A stretch of 26,575 nucleotides of DNA from JAGVSV01 sp040766135 (lineage in GTDB: Bacteria; Bacillota; Clostridia; Christensenellales; Aristaeellaceae): positions 1-26,575 of the forward strand of contig JAXGRA010000022.1 in the NCBI GenBank assembly GCA_040766135.1. The letters are read 5' to 3'. Of this stretch, positions 6,882 through 14,395 are shown in pieces. Under the pieces are notes generated by a model that worked only from the letters and a program-made list of their open reading frames with translations, was not told the origin of the DNA and made no database searches. A program made the position numbers and the translations under genes. How positions within the stretch are numbered: the stretch's first letter is position 1; every line of letters starts with the position of its first letter.

Positions 6882-8110
6882 CGTGCACTTTCCCCTTCCT
6901 CCACGCGTTGCTGTGCTAAGTTGCGCGCAGCGTGCAAAATTGCCTTACCATCACCCTGGGCCGTGCTGCCGCGCGCAAAATCCGGCCTGCCACCGCCGCG
7001 CAGCCCCACTTCGCGCAACAGCGCAGCCATGTCCAAGCTGCCTTGCGGTGAGCGCGCAAACACATAGGTATCGCGCCCGGCCACAGTACCATGCAGCAGC
7101 ACGGCCACGCACGAAGCTTGCACCAAATCGCCTGCCAGCTGGCTTAACAGCTCCATATCGGCCTCTTCCACCGTATACGCCAGCACGCGCCAGCCATGTT
7201 GCCCCGGCTGCACCGCTTGCAGGGCGTCCGTAAGCTGTGCCTGCGCGGATGCGCGTCGCAGACGGGCCAGGGCAGCCTCACTGTCCGACAGGCGCTGCTG
7301 CAATTTTTGGACAGCCTCAGGTACTTCCTGCACCGGGGCGGACAGCAGCCTGCTGGTTTCCGTTGCGGCTTGCTGATAGGTGCGGAACACCTGCAGCGCA
7401 CGCCCGCCGCATACGAAATGCACGCGCATCTTGCCGCGCACCGGCTCATCAAAAAGCACCTTGAGCAACCCCACCTGACCGGCGGTGTTGGGGTGCGTGC
7501 CGCCGCAGGCCACCATTTCCACCTCGCCGGCCGCTACCACGCGCACATGGTCGTCCACCGTGGGCTCCTTGCGCAAAGGCAGGGCCGCCAACTCCTGTGG
7601 CGTGGGGAACCAGCAGCGCACAGGCAGATTACCCGTAATATGTTTGTTAACGGCCTCCTCAATGCGCAGCCACATCTCCTGGCCTAATCGCGTGGCACCA
7701 TCGGGCAGCGTCACATCGATGGTGGCATCCTCGGCCCCTATGTGCAGGCCAATGGTATATCCCTGCGCTTGTCTGGCAATTTCAGCCGCCAGCAGGTGCT
7801 CCCCCAGGTGCTGCTGCATATGGTCAAAGCGGCGCGCCCAATCAATGCGCCCATTCACTGCAGTGCCCGGTGGTAGCGCTTCCTGCACATAGTGCAGCAC
7901 ATCGCCATGATCCACCATCACATCCACCACGCGGGTGGTTCCGCCCTCATATGTGAGCACACCGGTATCGTGCGGCTGCCCGCCCGATGTGGGATAAAAC
8001 GCGCTGCGGTCTAACTTTACCCACAGGCCGTTGCTGTCTTGACCTGTTGCAGTTACTGTTGCGTCAAATTCGGTGCAATACGCATCGTCATAATACAATC
8101 TGTGTGTCAT
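6878..8110 (-). CDS. AlaX-type aminoacyl-tRNA editing protein with DHHA1 domain
   Basis: A 410-residue stand-alone relative of the alanyl-tRNA synthetase editing half; no catalytic synthetase domain is present. The N-terminal barrel carries FYPTSGGQPHDTG at about 38-50. Zinc ligands are HMQQH (about 97-101) and CGGTH (about 202-206), as in proteins that hydrolyse mischarged Ser- or Gly-tRNA-Ala. A heptad-rich segment (about 255-300) leads to a C-terminal DHHA1-like domain ending in GGGRPDFARG (about 372-381). This is the long AlaX form. ATG 8110 follows a GGAGGAGGG site very close to the predicted transcript start, and the downstream isomerase overlaps it by 4 nt. The role in tRNA quality control is known for the family; the link to the sugar isomerase is unexplained. 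Confidence 0.9.
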   Translation of the reverse strand: MTHRLYYDDAYCTEFDATVTATGQDSNGLWVKLDRSAFYPTSGGQPHDTGVLTYEGGTTRVVDVMVDHGDVLHYVQEALPPGTAVNGRIDWARRFDHMQQHLGEHLLAAEIARQAQGYTIGLHIGAEDATIDVTLPDGATRLGQEMWLRIEEAVNKHITGNLPVRCWFPTPQELAALPLRKEPTVDDHVRVVAAGEVEMVACGGTHPNTAGQVGLLKVLFDEPVRGKMRVHFVCGGRALQVFRTYQQAATETSRLLSAPVQEVPEAVQKLQQRLSDSEAALARLRRASAQAQLTDALQAVQPGQHGWRVLAYTVEEADMELLSQLAGDLVQASCVAVLLHGTVAGRDTYVFARSPQGSLDMAALLREVGLRGGGRPDFARGSTAQGDGKAILHAARNLAQQRVEEGESAR

Positions 8111-8127
8111 GCTTCCCTCCTCCTCTC

Positions 8128-8156
8128 ATCATAATGGTCATTGGACGGATAGGCAA
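8128..8156 (-). promoter_or_regulatory. Promoter of the AlaX/isomerase operon
   Basis: On the minus strand the -35 box is TTGCCT (8151-8156) and the -10 box is TATGAT (8128-8133), with a 17-bp spacer. The predicted start near 8121 leaves a leader of only about 11 nt, filled by the ribosome binding site. Confidence 0.7.
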
Positions 8157-8202
8157 CACAAATAAAACAGAAGCGATATTTCTGTAAAAAATGTCAGAAC
8201 AT

Positions 8203-8246
8203 CTCCATCTGAAGTCAAATTATAGTATACTACCCACCGTATGGAG
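8203..8246. promoter_or_regulatory. Palindrome nested in a wider inverted repeat upstream of the isomerase gene
   Basis: TAGTATACTA (8223-8232) is a perfect 10-bp palindrome, flanked by CTCCAT (8203-8208) and ATGGAG (8241-8246). It overlaps the only -10-like hexamer (TATACT, 8226-8231) ahead of the gene at 8307; no good -35 box is present. It could be an operator of an activator- or repressor-controlled promoter. Evidence is limited to symmetry and position. Confidence 0.35.
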
Positions 8247-8306
8247 AATTTGTGATTTTCCCCGGACGTTCATCATATGCCCAGGGGTAAAAAGAAAGGA
8301 AGCAAC

Positions 8307-9230
8307 ATGAAGATTGGCGTACAATCCGCTCCGGTAATGGATCAGTTAGGCGTGAATCAGGGGTTTCAACTGCTCAAGGAATGCGGCTTTTCGACGGTGG
8401 ATTATAATATCGACCATGAACTGCCCTACGGCGACATTGTAAACGGCCGCCGTACCGGCATTTTCTACAAAAGCGAGCGCGAGGTAATAAAGTATTTCAC
8501 ACCCATCCGCGAGGCCGCCGACCGGCATGGCATGGGCATCCATCAGGTTCACGCGCCCTTCCCCTGCTATGTAAAGGATGCAGCGGCACAGGAGGATCTG
8601 ATGCAGGCTCTGAGCATGTCCATTGCCGCCGCCCATGTGCTGGGCGCACCGCATGTTATCATTCATCCGGCCTTTCTGGCCTATCAGGAGGGGCTGACAC
8701 CACAGCAGGAGTGGGAGATGAACAAGGCTTTATATTTGGGTCTGGCCCCTGCACTGCGCAAGTACAAGGTAACCTGCTGCCTGGAAAACATGTTCACCGC
8801 GCACTGCGGGCATCTCCTGGCTTCGGTATGCGGCGACCCGCACGAGGCCGTGCACTACCTGGACGAATTAAACAACCTGGCGCAGGACAGGCTGTATGCC
8901 TTCTGCCTGGACACCGGGCACGCGCTGCTGTCCGCGCTGGATACAGCACGCTATGTGCGCATTCTGGGCGACCGACTGGAAGCGCTGCACGTGCATGACA
9001 ACGATGGCCAGCACGACCAGCACCTGAATCCCTACATGGGCATATTGGATTGGGAACCCTTCTGCCGCGCGCTGGGCGACATCGGGTACAAGGGTGTCCT
9101 GTCCTTTGAAACCTTTAACACCTTAGCTACTTTCCCGCAACAGCTGTGGGGCGAATGCTTACAGCTGCTGTCTGCCACAGGACGCCTGTTTGCTGAATGG
9201 GTAAATGATGCGCGCACCAACACCCCCTGA
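8307..9230 (+). CDS. Sugar phosphate isomerase/epimerase (xylose isomerase-like TIM barrel)
   Basis: A 307-residue second member of the xylose isomerase-like barrel superfamily. The expected residues are Glu near 160 (CCLEN), Asp/His near 202-205 (LDTGHALL), HVHDN near 228-232 and Glu near 268 (LSFETF). It is only distantly similar to the isomerase at 5976-6881, so it is not a tandem duplicate. ATG 8307 is chosen because AAAGGA lies 7 nt upstream. An in-frame ATG at 8277 would add ten basic residues but has no clear binding site. Expected chemistry is metal-dependent ketose or inosose isomerisation or epimerisation. The gene is monocistronic and shares a terminator with the convergent SUF module. 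Confidence 0.85.
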   Translation: MKIGVQSAPVMDQLGVNQGFQLLKECGFSTVDYNIDHELPYGDIVNGRRTGIFYKSEREVIKYFTPIREAADRHGMGIHQVHAPFPCYVKDAAAQEDLMQALSMSIAAAHVLGAPHVIIHPAFLAYQEGLTPQQEWEMNKALYLGLAPALRKYKVTCCLENMFTAHCGHLLASVCGDPHEAVHYLDELNNLAQDRLYAFCLDTGHALLSALDTARYVRILGDRLEALHVHDNDGQHDQHLNPYMGILDWEPFCRALGDIGYKGVLSFETFNTLATFPQQLWGECLQLLSATGRLFAEWVNDARTNTP

Positions 9231-9243
9231 TCGTTCTCCTGTT

Positions 9244-9279
9244 GCAAAAGGCGGGCCGTATATTGCGCCCGCCTTTTGC
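9244..9279. terminator. Bidirectional terminator between the isomerase and SUF genes
   Basis: Perfect 13-bp arms GCAAAAGGCGGGC (9244-9256) and GCCCGCCTTTTGC (9267-9279) enclose a 10-nt loop. A tract on one side and T tract on the other let it work for both convergent transcripts. Confidence 0.9.
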
Positions 9280-9289
9280 TTATCTATGA

Positions 9290-10210
9290 TTATTTTAGGA
9301 ACCCCTGGATAATGCGGTTTATGGCTTGTTCCTCGGTCAGGCCCAGCGTGCGCAGTTTCAGCACCTGCTCGCCTGCGATCTTGCCGATGGCAGCCTCGTG
9401 GATAAGAGAAGCATCCTCATTATAGGCATCCAACTGTGGAGCAGCGGTGACCACCGCATTGTCGGCCAGAATGGCATCACACTCCGAATGCCCACTACAG
9501 CGCGCATTGCCAACCAGGCGCGACACAAACCTCTGTTTGGAGTGCCCCTTGGCCACCGAGCGCGATACCACATGGGTGGCCGAATCATCGCCGTTGAGCG
9601 TCACCACAAAATCGGTCTCCGCCGTTTCGTCGCCATCGGTCATCAGGCGCTCGCGGATGATCAGCTTGGCGCGCGCGGCCAGCGTGGCCTCGGTCTTGCG
9701 GATGGTGGATTGCACGCCGCCCAGCTGCACGGTGTCCATGGTCAGCGATGCGTCCTCCTCCAAGGTCGCCTCGGTAACAGGGTTGATGCGCCGGGCGCCC
9801 TCCCCCGTGCCGGTGCCAACATGCTTTTCATCGTAGGTAACGGTGGCACCCTTCCCGATAAAGAAACGATGCACGCCGTTGTGCCGCGCCTCACCCGCGT
9901 CATCGGTGTGCACGCCGCACCCGGCCACAATGGTGACCCGCGCGCCGTCGCCGATATAAAAATCATTGTACGTCAGGTCATCGACATCGCCCTTGGTTAC
10001 GCAGGCCGGGATATATACCTTTTCATCGCGCGTGCCGGGGGCCACATGCACCTCCAGCCCGGGCTTTCCCTCGCGGTGGGCAGTGATCTGGATGTGTTCG
10101 GTCGATTGGCGCGCAACACAGCCGCCATCCTCGCGGATGTTAAAAGCGCCATCAAACTTGCCCTGATATCCTGCCACAATGCCCAGCAGCTTTTCAGTAA
10201 TCTGGTTCAT
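9290..10210 (-). CDS. SufB/SufD-family Fe-S cluster assembly protein
   Basis: A 306-residue SufB/D-family protein, shorter than SufB of the five- or six-gene SUF systems (roughly 470-500 residues). The right-handed beta-helix core is followed by the conserved C-terminal part: GNARCSGHSECDAI, then LIHEAAIGKI, and finally EEQAINRIIQGFLK. The SufB-type His-Glu pair (HEA) and a Cys in the SECD segment are present, so one protein may serve as the whole scaffold. ATG 10210 is chosen because the sufC stop overlaps it (ATGA) and a GAGGGTG site precedes it. With sufC it forms a two-gene SUF unit that builds Fe-S clusters in the cytoplasm. No cysteine desulfurase or SufU is nearby. Confidence 0.9.
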   Translation of the reverse strand: MNQITEKLLGIVAGYQGKFDGAFNIREDGGCVARQSTEHIQITAHREGKPGLEVHVAPGTRDEKVYIPACVTKGDVDDLTYNDFYIGDGARVTIVAGCGVHTDDAGEARHNGVHRFFIGKGATVTYDEKHVGTGTGEGARRINPVTEATLEEDASLTMDTVQLGGVQSTIRKTEATLAARAKLIIRERLMTDGDETAETDFVVTLNGDDSATHVVSRSVAKGHSKQRFVSRLVGNARCSGHSECDAILADNAVVTAAPQLDAYNEDASLIHEAAIGKIAGEQVLKLRTLGLTEEQAINRIIQGFLK

Positions 10211-10929
10211 GCAATCACCCTCTTGCCCACCGGGCAATACCCGGCCATTTCACTCTCCAGCAGCAAAGGCAGCACGTCCTCCCGCGGGCCGCTCAGGCGG
10301 ATGCCGCCATCGGCCAGCACGATGATTTCATCGGCAATTTCAATGATGCGCTGCTGATGGGAAATAATAATCATGGTGTGATGGCTGTCCTTCAGCCTTT
10401 CAAAAGCCGATACCAGGCTGTTAAAGCTCCACAGGTCGATGCCGGCTTCCGGCTCATCAAAGATCATGATGCGGGTGCCGCGCGCCAGCACGCTGGCGAT
10501 CTCCACGCGCTTGATCTCGCCGCCGGACAGGCTGCCATCCACATCACGGTCGATATAGTCCAGCGTGCATAGCCCTACTTTGCCCAGCAAATCGCACAGC
10601 CCGTCCATGTCCAGATCATGCCCGGCGGACAGTTCCATCAATTCTCGCACGGTCAAGCCCTTAAAGCGCACGGGCTGCTGAAAGCCATAGCTGATGCCCT
10701 GCAGCGCACGCTGGGTGATATCCATATGGGTAATATCCTTGCCGTCCAGCCAGATGCTGCCGGTGGTCGGCCGCACCAAGCCGGCCACAACCTTGGCCAG
10801 CGTGGTTTTCCCGCCGCCGTTGGGGCCGGTGATGACCACCAACTTCCCCTCACCAATGGTAATGGATACATCCTTGAGGATGTCAGCACCGTCAGGCAGT
10901 GTCCAGCCCACGTTTCTGATTTCGAGCAA
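10207..10929 (-). CDS. sufC: SufC, Fe-S cluster assembly ATPase
   Basis: A 240-residue ABC-type ATPase that powers the SUF scaffold. Walker A is GPNGGGKTT (about 35-43). The Q-loop region is YGFQQPVRFKG, the signature is LSGGEIKRVEIAS, Walker B is IMIFDEPEAGID and the switch His is IIISHQQ. There are no membrane segments, as expected for SufC. A longer open frame reaches an ATG at 11052. The TTG at 10929 is preferred because AGGGAGGGAG lies directly upstream and the product then starts at the usual LEIRNV strand. It overlaps the SufB/D gene by 4 nt. The promoter is unclear: a TAGAAT hexamer lies upstream without a good -35 box. Confidence 0.93.
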   Translation of the reverse strand: MLEIRNVGWTLPDGADILKDVSITIGEGKLVVITGPNGGGKTTLAKVVAGLVRPTTGSIWLDGKDITHMDITQRALQGISYGFQQPVRFKGLTVRELMELSAGHDLDMDGLCDLLGKVGLCTLDYIDRDVDGSLSGGEIKRVEIASVLARGTRIMIFDEPEAGIDLWSFNSLVSAFERLKDSHHTMIIISHQQRIIEIADEIIVLADGGIRLSGPREDVLPLLLESEMAGYCPVGKRVIA

Positions 10930-11007
10930 TGTGCTCCCTCCCTGAAAAGCGCACAAAAAAGTACGCAGTATTTCCTCTCCCATTCTACCACACAACGCAC
11001 TGCACGA

Positions 11008-11021
11008 ATCACTATCGTGAT
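11008..11021. promoter_or_regulatory. Inverted repeat between sufC and the DUF2156 gene: candidate operator
   Basis: ATCACTATCGTGAT has 5-bp arms around 4 bp and overlaps the extended -10 promoter of the rightward gene. It lies about 80 bp upstream of the sufC start, so it could influence either divergent gene. The regulator is unknown. Confidence 0.35.
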
Positions 11022-11026
11022 ATAAT
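11018..11026 (+). promoter_or_regulatory. Extended -10 promoter of the DUF2156 gene
   Basis: TGATATAAT combines the TGn extension with a consensus TATAAT hexamer. No good -35 box is present, which is normal for this promoter class. Predicted start near 11033, about 30 nt before the coding region. Confidence 0.6.
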
Positions 11027-11061
11027 CCTGCACGAGGGCATGCGCCCATCACGAAAAGCAG

Positions 11062-11976
11062 GTGATTTGCATTTCATTACTGTCCTTTAAGCCCATCCAG
11101 ATAACTGACCGAGCCTGGATAACCCAATTGTTTCAACAATCGCCGCGCGGCGCGCTGGAGTACAACTTCACTTCCCTGTTTATGTGGCGGCACGCCTACC
11201 GCCTGCAGGCGACGGAGCACTTGGGGCGGCTGATTGTCGTGTCCGACCCGGACGACCCCAAGTACCTATTCCCCGATGGCCCGGGGCCGATCGAGCCCTA
11301 TATAGAGGCGCTCTACAAGGATGCCTGCGCCCGCGGCGCAAGGTTGGCCTTCTGGGTGCTGCTGGATGAACACCGCGAGCAGCTGGAGCGCGCCTACCCC
11401 GGCAAATTCACTGTAATAACCGACCGCGATGCCTATGACTATGTGTATCTGGCGGACAGCCTGATTACTCTGCGCGGCAAAAAGCTATCCTCCAAGCGCA
11501 ACCATCTGAACCATTTTCTGAGCACCTTCCGCGATTATACATACGAACCCATCACCAGGCACAACATTCAGGAAGTGCTGGAGATGGACCGGCTATGGTG
11601 TGAAGAAAACTACGGCTATCAGACCGAAAGCCTGACCAGCGAGGAAAACGCGGTAGACCAGGTGCTGCACAACTTCTTTGAACTGGATGTAACGGGCGGA
11701 CTGCTGCGCGTGGGGGCCAAGGTGGTGGCTTTTACACTGGGCGAGCCGCTCAATGACACCACGTATCTCATGCACATTGAAAAGGCGCTGAACGCCTATC
11801 CCGGCGCGTATCAGGCCATCAACCAGATGTTTGCCGAGGCCAACACACAGGGATATACCTATATCAACCGCGAGGATGATGCCGGCGATGAAGGCCTGCG
11901 CAGGGCTAAATTATCCTATGACCCTGTGCATTTGGTGGCCAAGTCCTATGGCTATTTAGCGGCAGATAGCCTGTAA
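11062..11976 (+). CDS. DUF2156 domain protein (acetyltransferase-fold, aminoacyl-phospholipid-synthase-like)
   Basis: A protein of about 304 residues resembling the DUF2156 family, which shares the double GNAT fold of the catalytic half of phosphatidylglycerol lysyltransferases (MprF). Typical segments are ALEYNFTSLFMWRH near residue 30, GKKLSSKRNHLNHF near 137, and YINREDDAGDEGLRRAKLSYDP near 270. No membrane segments or signal peptide are seen. The start is uncertain: GTG at 11062 opens the frame, but an AGGTGA motif overlaps that codon, so translation may begin slightly downstream, possibly at ATT 11071. The substrate is unknown; transfer of an amino acid from a charged tRNA or of an acyl group is possible by homology. 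It ends in a shared terminator. Confidence 0.8.
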   Translation: MICISLLSFKPIQITDRAWITQLFQQSPRGALEYNFTSLFMWRHAYRLQATEHLGRLIVVSDPDDPKYLFPDGPGPIEPYIEALYKDACARGARLAFWVLLDEHREQLERAYPGKFTVITDRDAYDYVYLADSLITLRGKKLSSKRNHLNHFLSTFRDYTYEPITRHNIQEVLEMDRLWCEENYGYQTESLTSEENAVDQVLHNFFELDVTGGLLRVGAKVVAFTLGEPLNDTTYLMHIEKALNAYPGAYQAINQMFAEANTQGYTYINREDDAGDEGLRRAKLSYDPVHLVAKSYGYLAADSL

Positions 11977-11988
11977 CCTTCGCATACA

Positions 11989-12025
11989 AAAGGCCCGCGC
12001 CTCCATGAGGGAAACGCGGGCCTTT
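11989..12025. terminator. Bidirectional terminator between the DUF2156 gene and the repeat-protein gene
   Basis: Perfect 11-bp arms AAAGGCCCGCG (11989-11999) and CGCGGGCCTTT (12015-12025) surround a 15-nt loop. It serves the two convergent genes. Confidence 0.85.
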
Positions 12026-12039
12026 GATTATTGCAATGA

Positions 12040-14247
12040 TTACAGTTTCCTGCGAGCTACAAAGCCCCATGCGGGCTTGCCCTCGCGGAAGTTTGGAATT
12101 TCCACATACGCCCAGAAGCTGTTATTGTCGCGCCGCCAGGCCAACACATTCAAATTCACTCCGGCGTTGCCGTAGTATTCCATGCGGTAACGGTCCATGT
12201 CCAGACCGCTGACCGGGTCATCGGTGAAGTATACAGCCCCCGTGGTGGTGCGCGGCTGCCTGGTAATGATCAGGGCCGGAATTTGTGAAAGCACATTGGC
12301 GGGAATGGCAGCATTGCTGATAAATCCAATGCGATAGTTGCCCTTGGACAAGCCATAGCCGATCATGACCCATTCGCCAATGGTGCCGTACACACGGGCC
12401 GTACCGCTGTTGCCGCCCGCAGAGGCGCTGCCATTGCGATAGTATTGCGGGCCGGGGCCGGTATACACTTCCCAACTACCCTTGTTTAACTTGGTTTTAA
12501 CGGGTTCAGGCAGGTATTGCGGCTCGGTAAAGGTGGTAGGATCCTGATAGGTAAATACCACCTGCGCGGGGGTGGCCGTGCCGTCGGGGCTGACAGTGAC
12601 CGTTACGGTAGCGGGGCTGGTCAGCACATAGCCCTTGGGCGCATGGGCAGGATCGGCTTTCACCTGGGTGGGTTGGGCGCTGCTGGCCAGCACGGTCAGG
12701 CTGGCCAATTGCGCGCCATCCTGATTTTTGTAGATCACCGGCACGTTGACGCTGACAGGCGGTGCGGGCGCACGGTAGGTGAACTTCACATTGGCGGGGG
12801 TGGCCGTTCCGCTTTCATTGACCGTAATGGCCACCGAGCGCGTTGAAACAAGCATGTAGCCCGACGGCACGCGCGCATCATTGGCCGTTATCGCGCTGCT
12901 GCCGTAGCCCAGCGTCACATTCTCGGTATGCAGCGTAGCGCCGCCTTCCTCTACATAGGTGACGGGCACCACGGCCGTTACATTGGGCCGGTACACAAAT
13001 GTAACCGAGCTGGGATTCACCGTGCCGTTTGCCGCCACTTCCACCACGGCTGCGCGGTTGCCAGCCAGGGTATAGCCCGCCGGTACGTTGCTGTCGTTGG
13101 CATAGATGGTGTTGGCGCCAAAGCCTACCTGAACATTGGTGGTTTTGAGCAAATTGCCCTGCGTATCCTGATAATAGACAGGTAAATTGGCCGTTATCAC
13201 AGGCGGGTTGGTTGCAGCTTGAACATAGATAAACGTCACGCTGCTGGGCGTGGCTACGCCATTGCTGGCCACATACACCTGGGCACTGCTTGCACCGGAG
13301 AGCACATAGCCGGATGGAACCAGTGAACTGTTGGCCGTGATGGTGTTGTTGCCGGGCACAGCCGTGGCATAAGCCGTAGCCAGCGCCGTGCCGGTATTGC
13401 TGCGGTAATATACCGGCACCATGACGCTGACGGGCGCGGGCGCATCCGTTGTAGCGCGGGAGCACAGAAACGTTACGCTGCTGGGGCTGGCCACGCCATA
13501 GGCCGACACCGATATTACGGCATCCTTGGCCCCTACCAGCACGTAGCCTGCAGGCACCAGGTTGCTGTTGGCGCTAATCAGGCGGCTGCCTGCGGCCAGA
13601 TAGGCATAGTCCGTGTACAGCACGGCTCCGTACAGATTCTTGTAATATATCGGCACCGTGGCATATTGTGCGGGCGGGTTGGTTACAGGGGGCTGTGTAG
13701 CAGTAGATACATATACAAATGTAATGCTGGCAGGCGAGGCCACGCCGCTGGCATTGACCGTAACAGTCGCCACCCGTGCGCCGGACAGCGCATAGCCCAC
13801 GGGCACGCGCGCATCGTTGGCCGATACATAGTGGGTGCCTTGGGACAGGCGCACATACTCGCTGTGCAGGGATTGCCCAAAGTTGGTGATGTACTGCACC
13901 AGCACGCTAGCCTGTATAGGATCCGTACCCCCGCCCCACGGGATAGGCTTGGCATAATAGGTAAGTAAAGATAGATTGTTGGTCACATAGCCGATGGTAT
14001 TATCAGGCAGGATAATCTCATACCAGCCCGATGTGGCAAAGCCTGTGCACGGGAACTCCTGCCCAGGCGCGCCGGTTGCGACCACCGGATAGTCCGTCGA
14101 ACCGCCGGAGCGAATGTTGACGTTATTATAATGCGTGATGGTAACCTGACCGATGATGTTGATGCCATCAGCCTGTACTGCAACAGGGCCGAGGGCCCCC
14201 AGCGCGATCACGGTTGCCAGCAGCAACCCCAGTACCCTGCGTTTCAT
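12040..14247 (-). CDS. Secreted SH3 / MucBP-like repeat surface protein
   Basis: A 735-residue exported protein. Residues 1-26 form a Sec signal peptide ending AVQA. An SH3b domain follows (about 35-95, with NVNIRSGGSTDYPVV), then six modules of about 70 residues at roughly 113-180, 195-262, 273-342, 350-420, 423-492 and 498-568. Each module runs from a VPVYY-type strand through AN(D/S)xxVPxGY to ATPSSVTFVY. This resembles MucBP/adhesin stalk modules, but the family is not certain. The C-terminal part (about 585-735) holds another SH3-like segment (VYTGPGPQYYRNG, GTIGEWVMIGYG). There is no LPXTG motif or terminal membrane helix, so retention on the wall would be through the SH3-like parts. 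AAAGGAGG precedes ATG 14247. A likely role is cell-wall binding or adhesion. Confidence 0.85.
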   Translation of the reverse strand: MKRRVLGLLLATVIALGALGPVAVQADGINIIGQVTITHYNNVNIRSGGSTDYPVVATGAPGQEFPCTGFATSGWYEIILPDNTIGYVTNNLSLLTYYAKPIPWGGGTDPIQASVLVQYITNFGQSLHSEYVRLSQGTHYVSANDARVPVGYALSGARVATVTVNASGVASPASITFVYVSTATQPPVTNPPAQYATVPIYYKNLYGAVLYTDYAYLAAGSRLISANSNLVPAGYVLVGAKDAVISVSAYGVASPSSVTFLCSRATTDAPAPVSVMVPVYYRSNTGTALATAYATAVPGNNTITANSSLVPSGYVLSGASSAQVYVASNGVATPSSVTFIYVQAATNPPVITANLPVYYQDTQGNLLKTTNVQVGFGANTIYANDSNVPAGYTLAGNRAAVVEVAANGTVNPSSVTFVYRPNVTAVVPVTYVEEGGATLHTENVTLGYGSSAITANDARVPSGYMLVSTRSVAITVNESGTATPANVKFTYRAPAPPVSVNVPVIYKNQDGAQLASLTVLASSAQPTQVKADPAHAPKGYVLTSPATVTVTVSPDGTATPAQVVFTYQDPTTFTEPQYLPEPVKTKLNKGSWEVYTGPGPQYYRNGSASAGGNSGTARVYGTIGEWVMIGYGLSKGNYRIGFISNAAIPANVLSQIPALIITRQPRTTTGAVYFTDDPVSGLDMDRYRMEYYGNAGVNLNVLAWRRDNNSFWAYVEIPNFREGKPAWGFVARRKL

Positions 14248-14293
14248 GTATCTGCCTCCTTTATCGTTCTAAGGCGTCCATACTTCCTGCCTT

Positions 14294-14322
14294 ATTATAC
14301 AACAATTAAACGAACCATAAAC
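14294..14322 (-). promoter_or_regulatory. Probable promoter of the repeat-protein gene
   Basis: A consensus -10 box, TATAAT on the minus strand (14294-14299), lies about 50 nt before the start codon. The hexamer 17 bp upstream, GTTTAT (14317-14322), matches the -35 consensus poorly. Confidence 0.45.
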
Positions 14323-14355
14323 CTGTTTTCATGCAAGATCAATGCACGCTTGCTG

Positions 14356-14364
14356 TGGTACAAT
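14356..14364 (+). promoter_or_regulatory. Extended -10 promoter of the HAD/queH operon
   Basis: TGGTACAAT contains the TGn extension and a near-consensus TACAAT. No clear -35 box is seen. Predicted start is near 14371, 25 nt before the coding region. Confidence 0.55.
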
Positions 14365-14395
14365 GAAAGCAGATCTATGCTCCAAGGAGGGACAC

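Noticed and set aside
9326..10357. Long open frame (343 codons) antisense to the SUF genes
   Set aside because: It crosses the coding regions of sufC and its partner, both of which carry full family motifs; no ribosome binding site.
12040..14247. Repeats in the surface-protein gene considered as a CRISPR array or DNA-level tandem repeat
   Set aside because: The periodicity is about 210-240 bp, in frame, and preserved as protein motifs rather than as identical DNA units.
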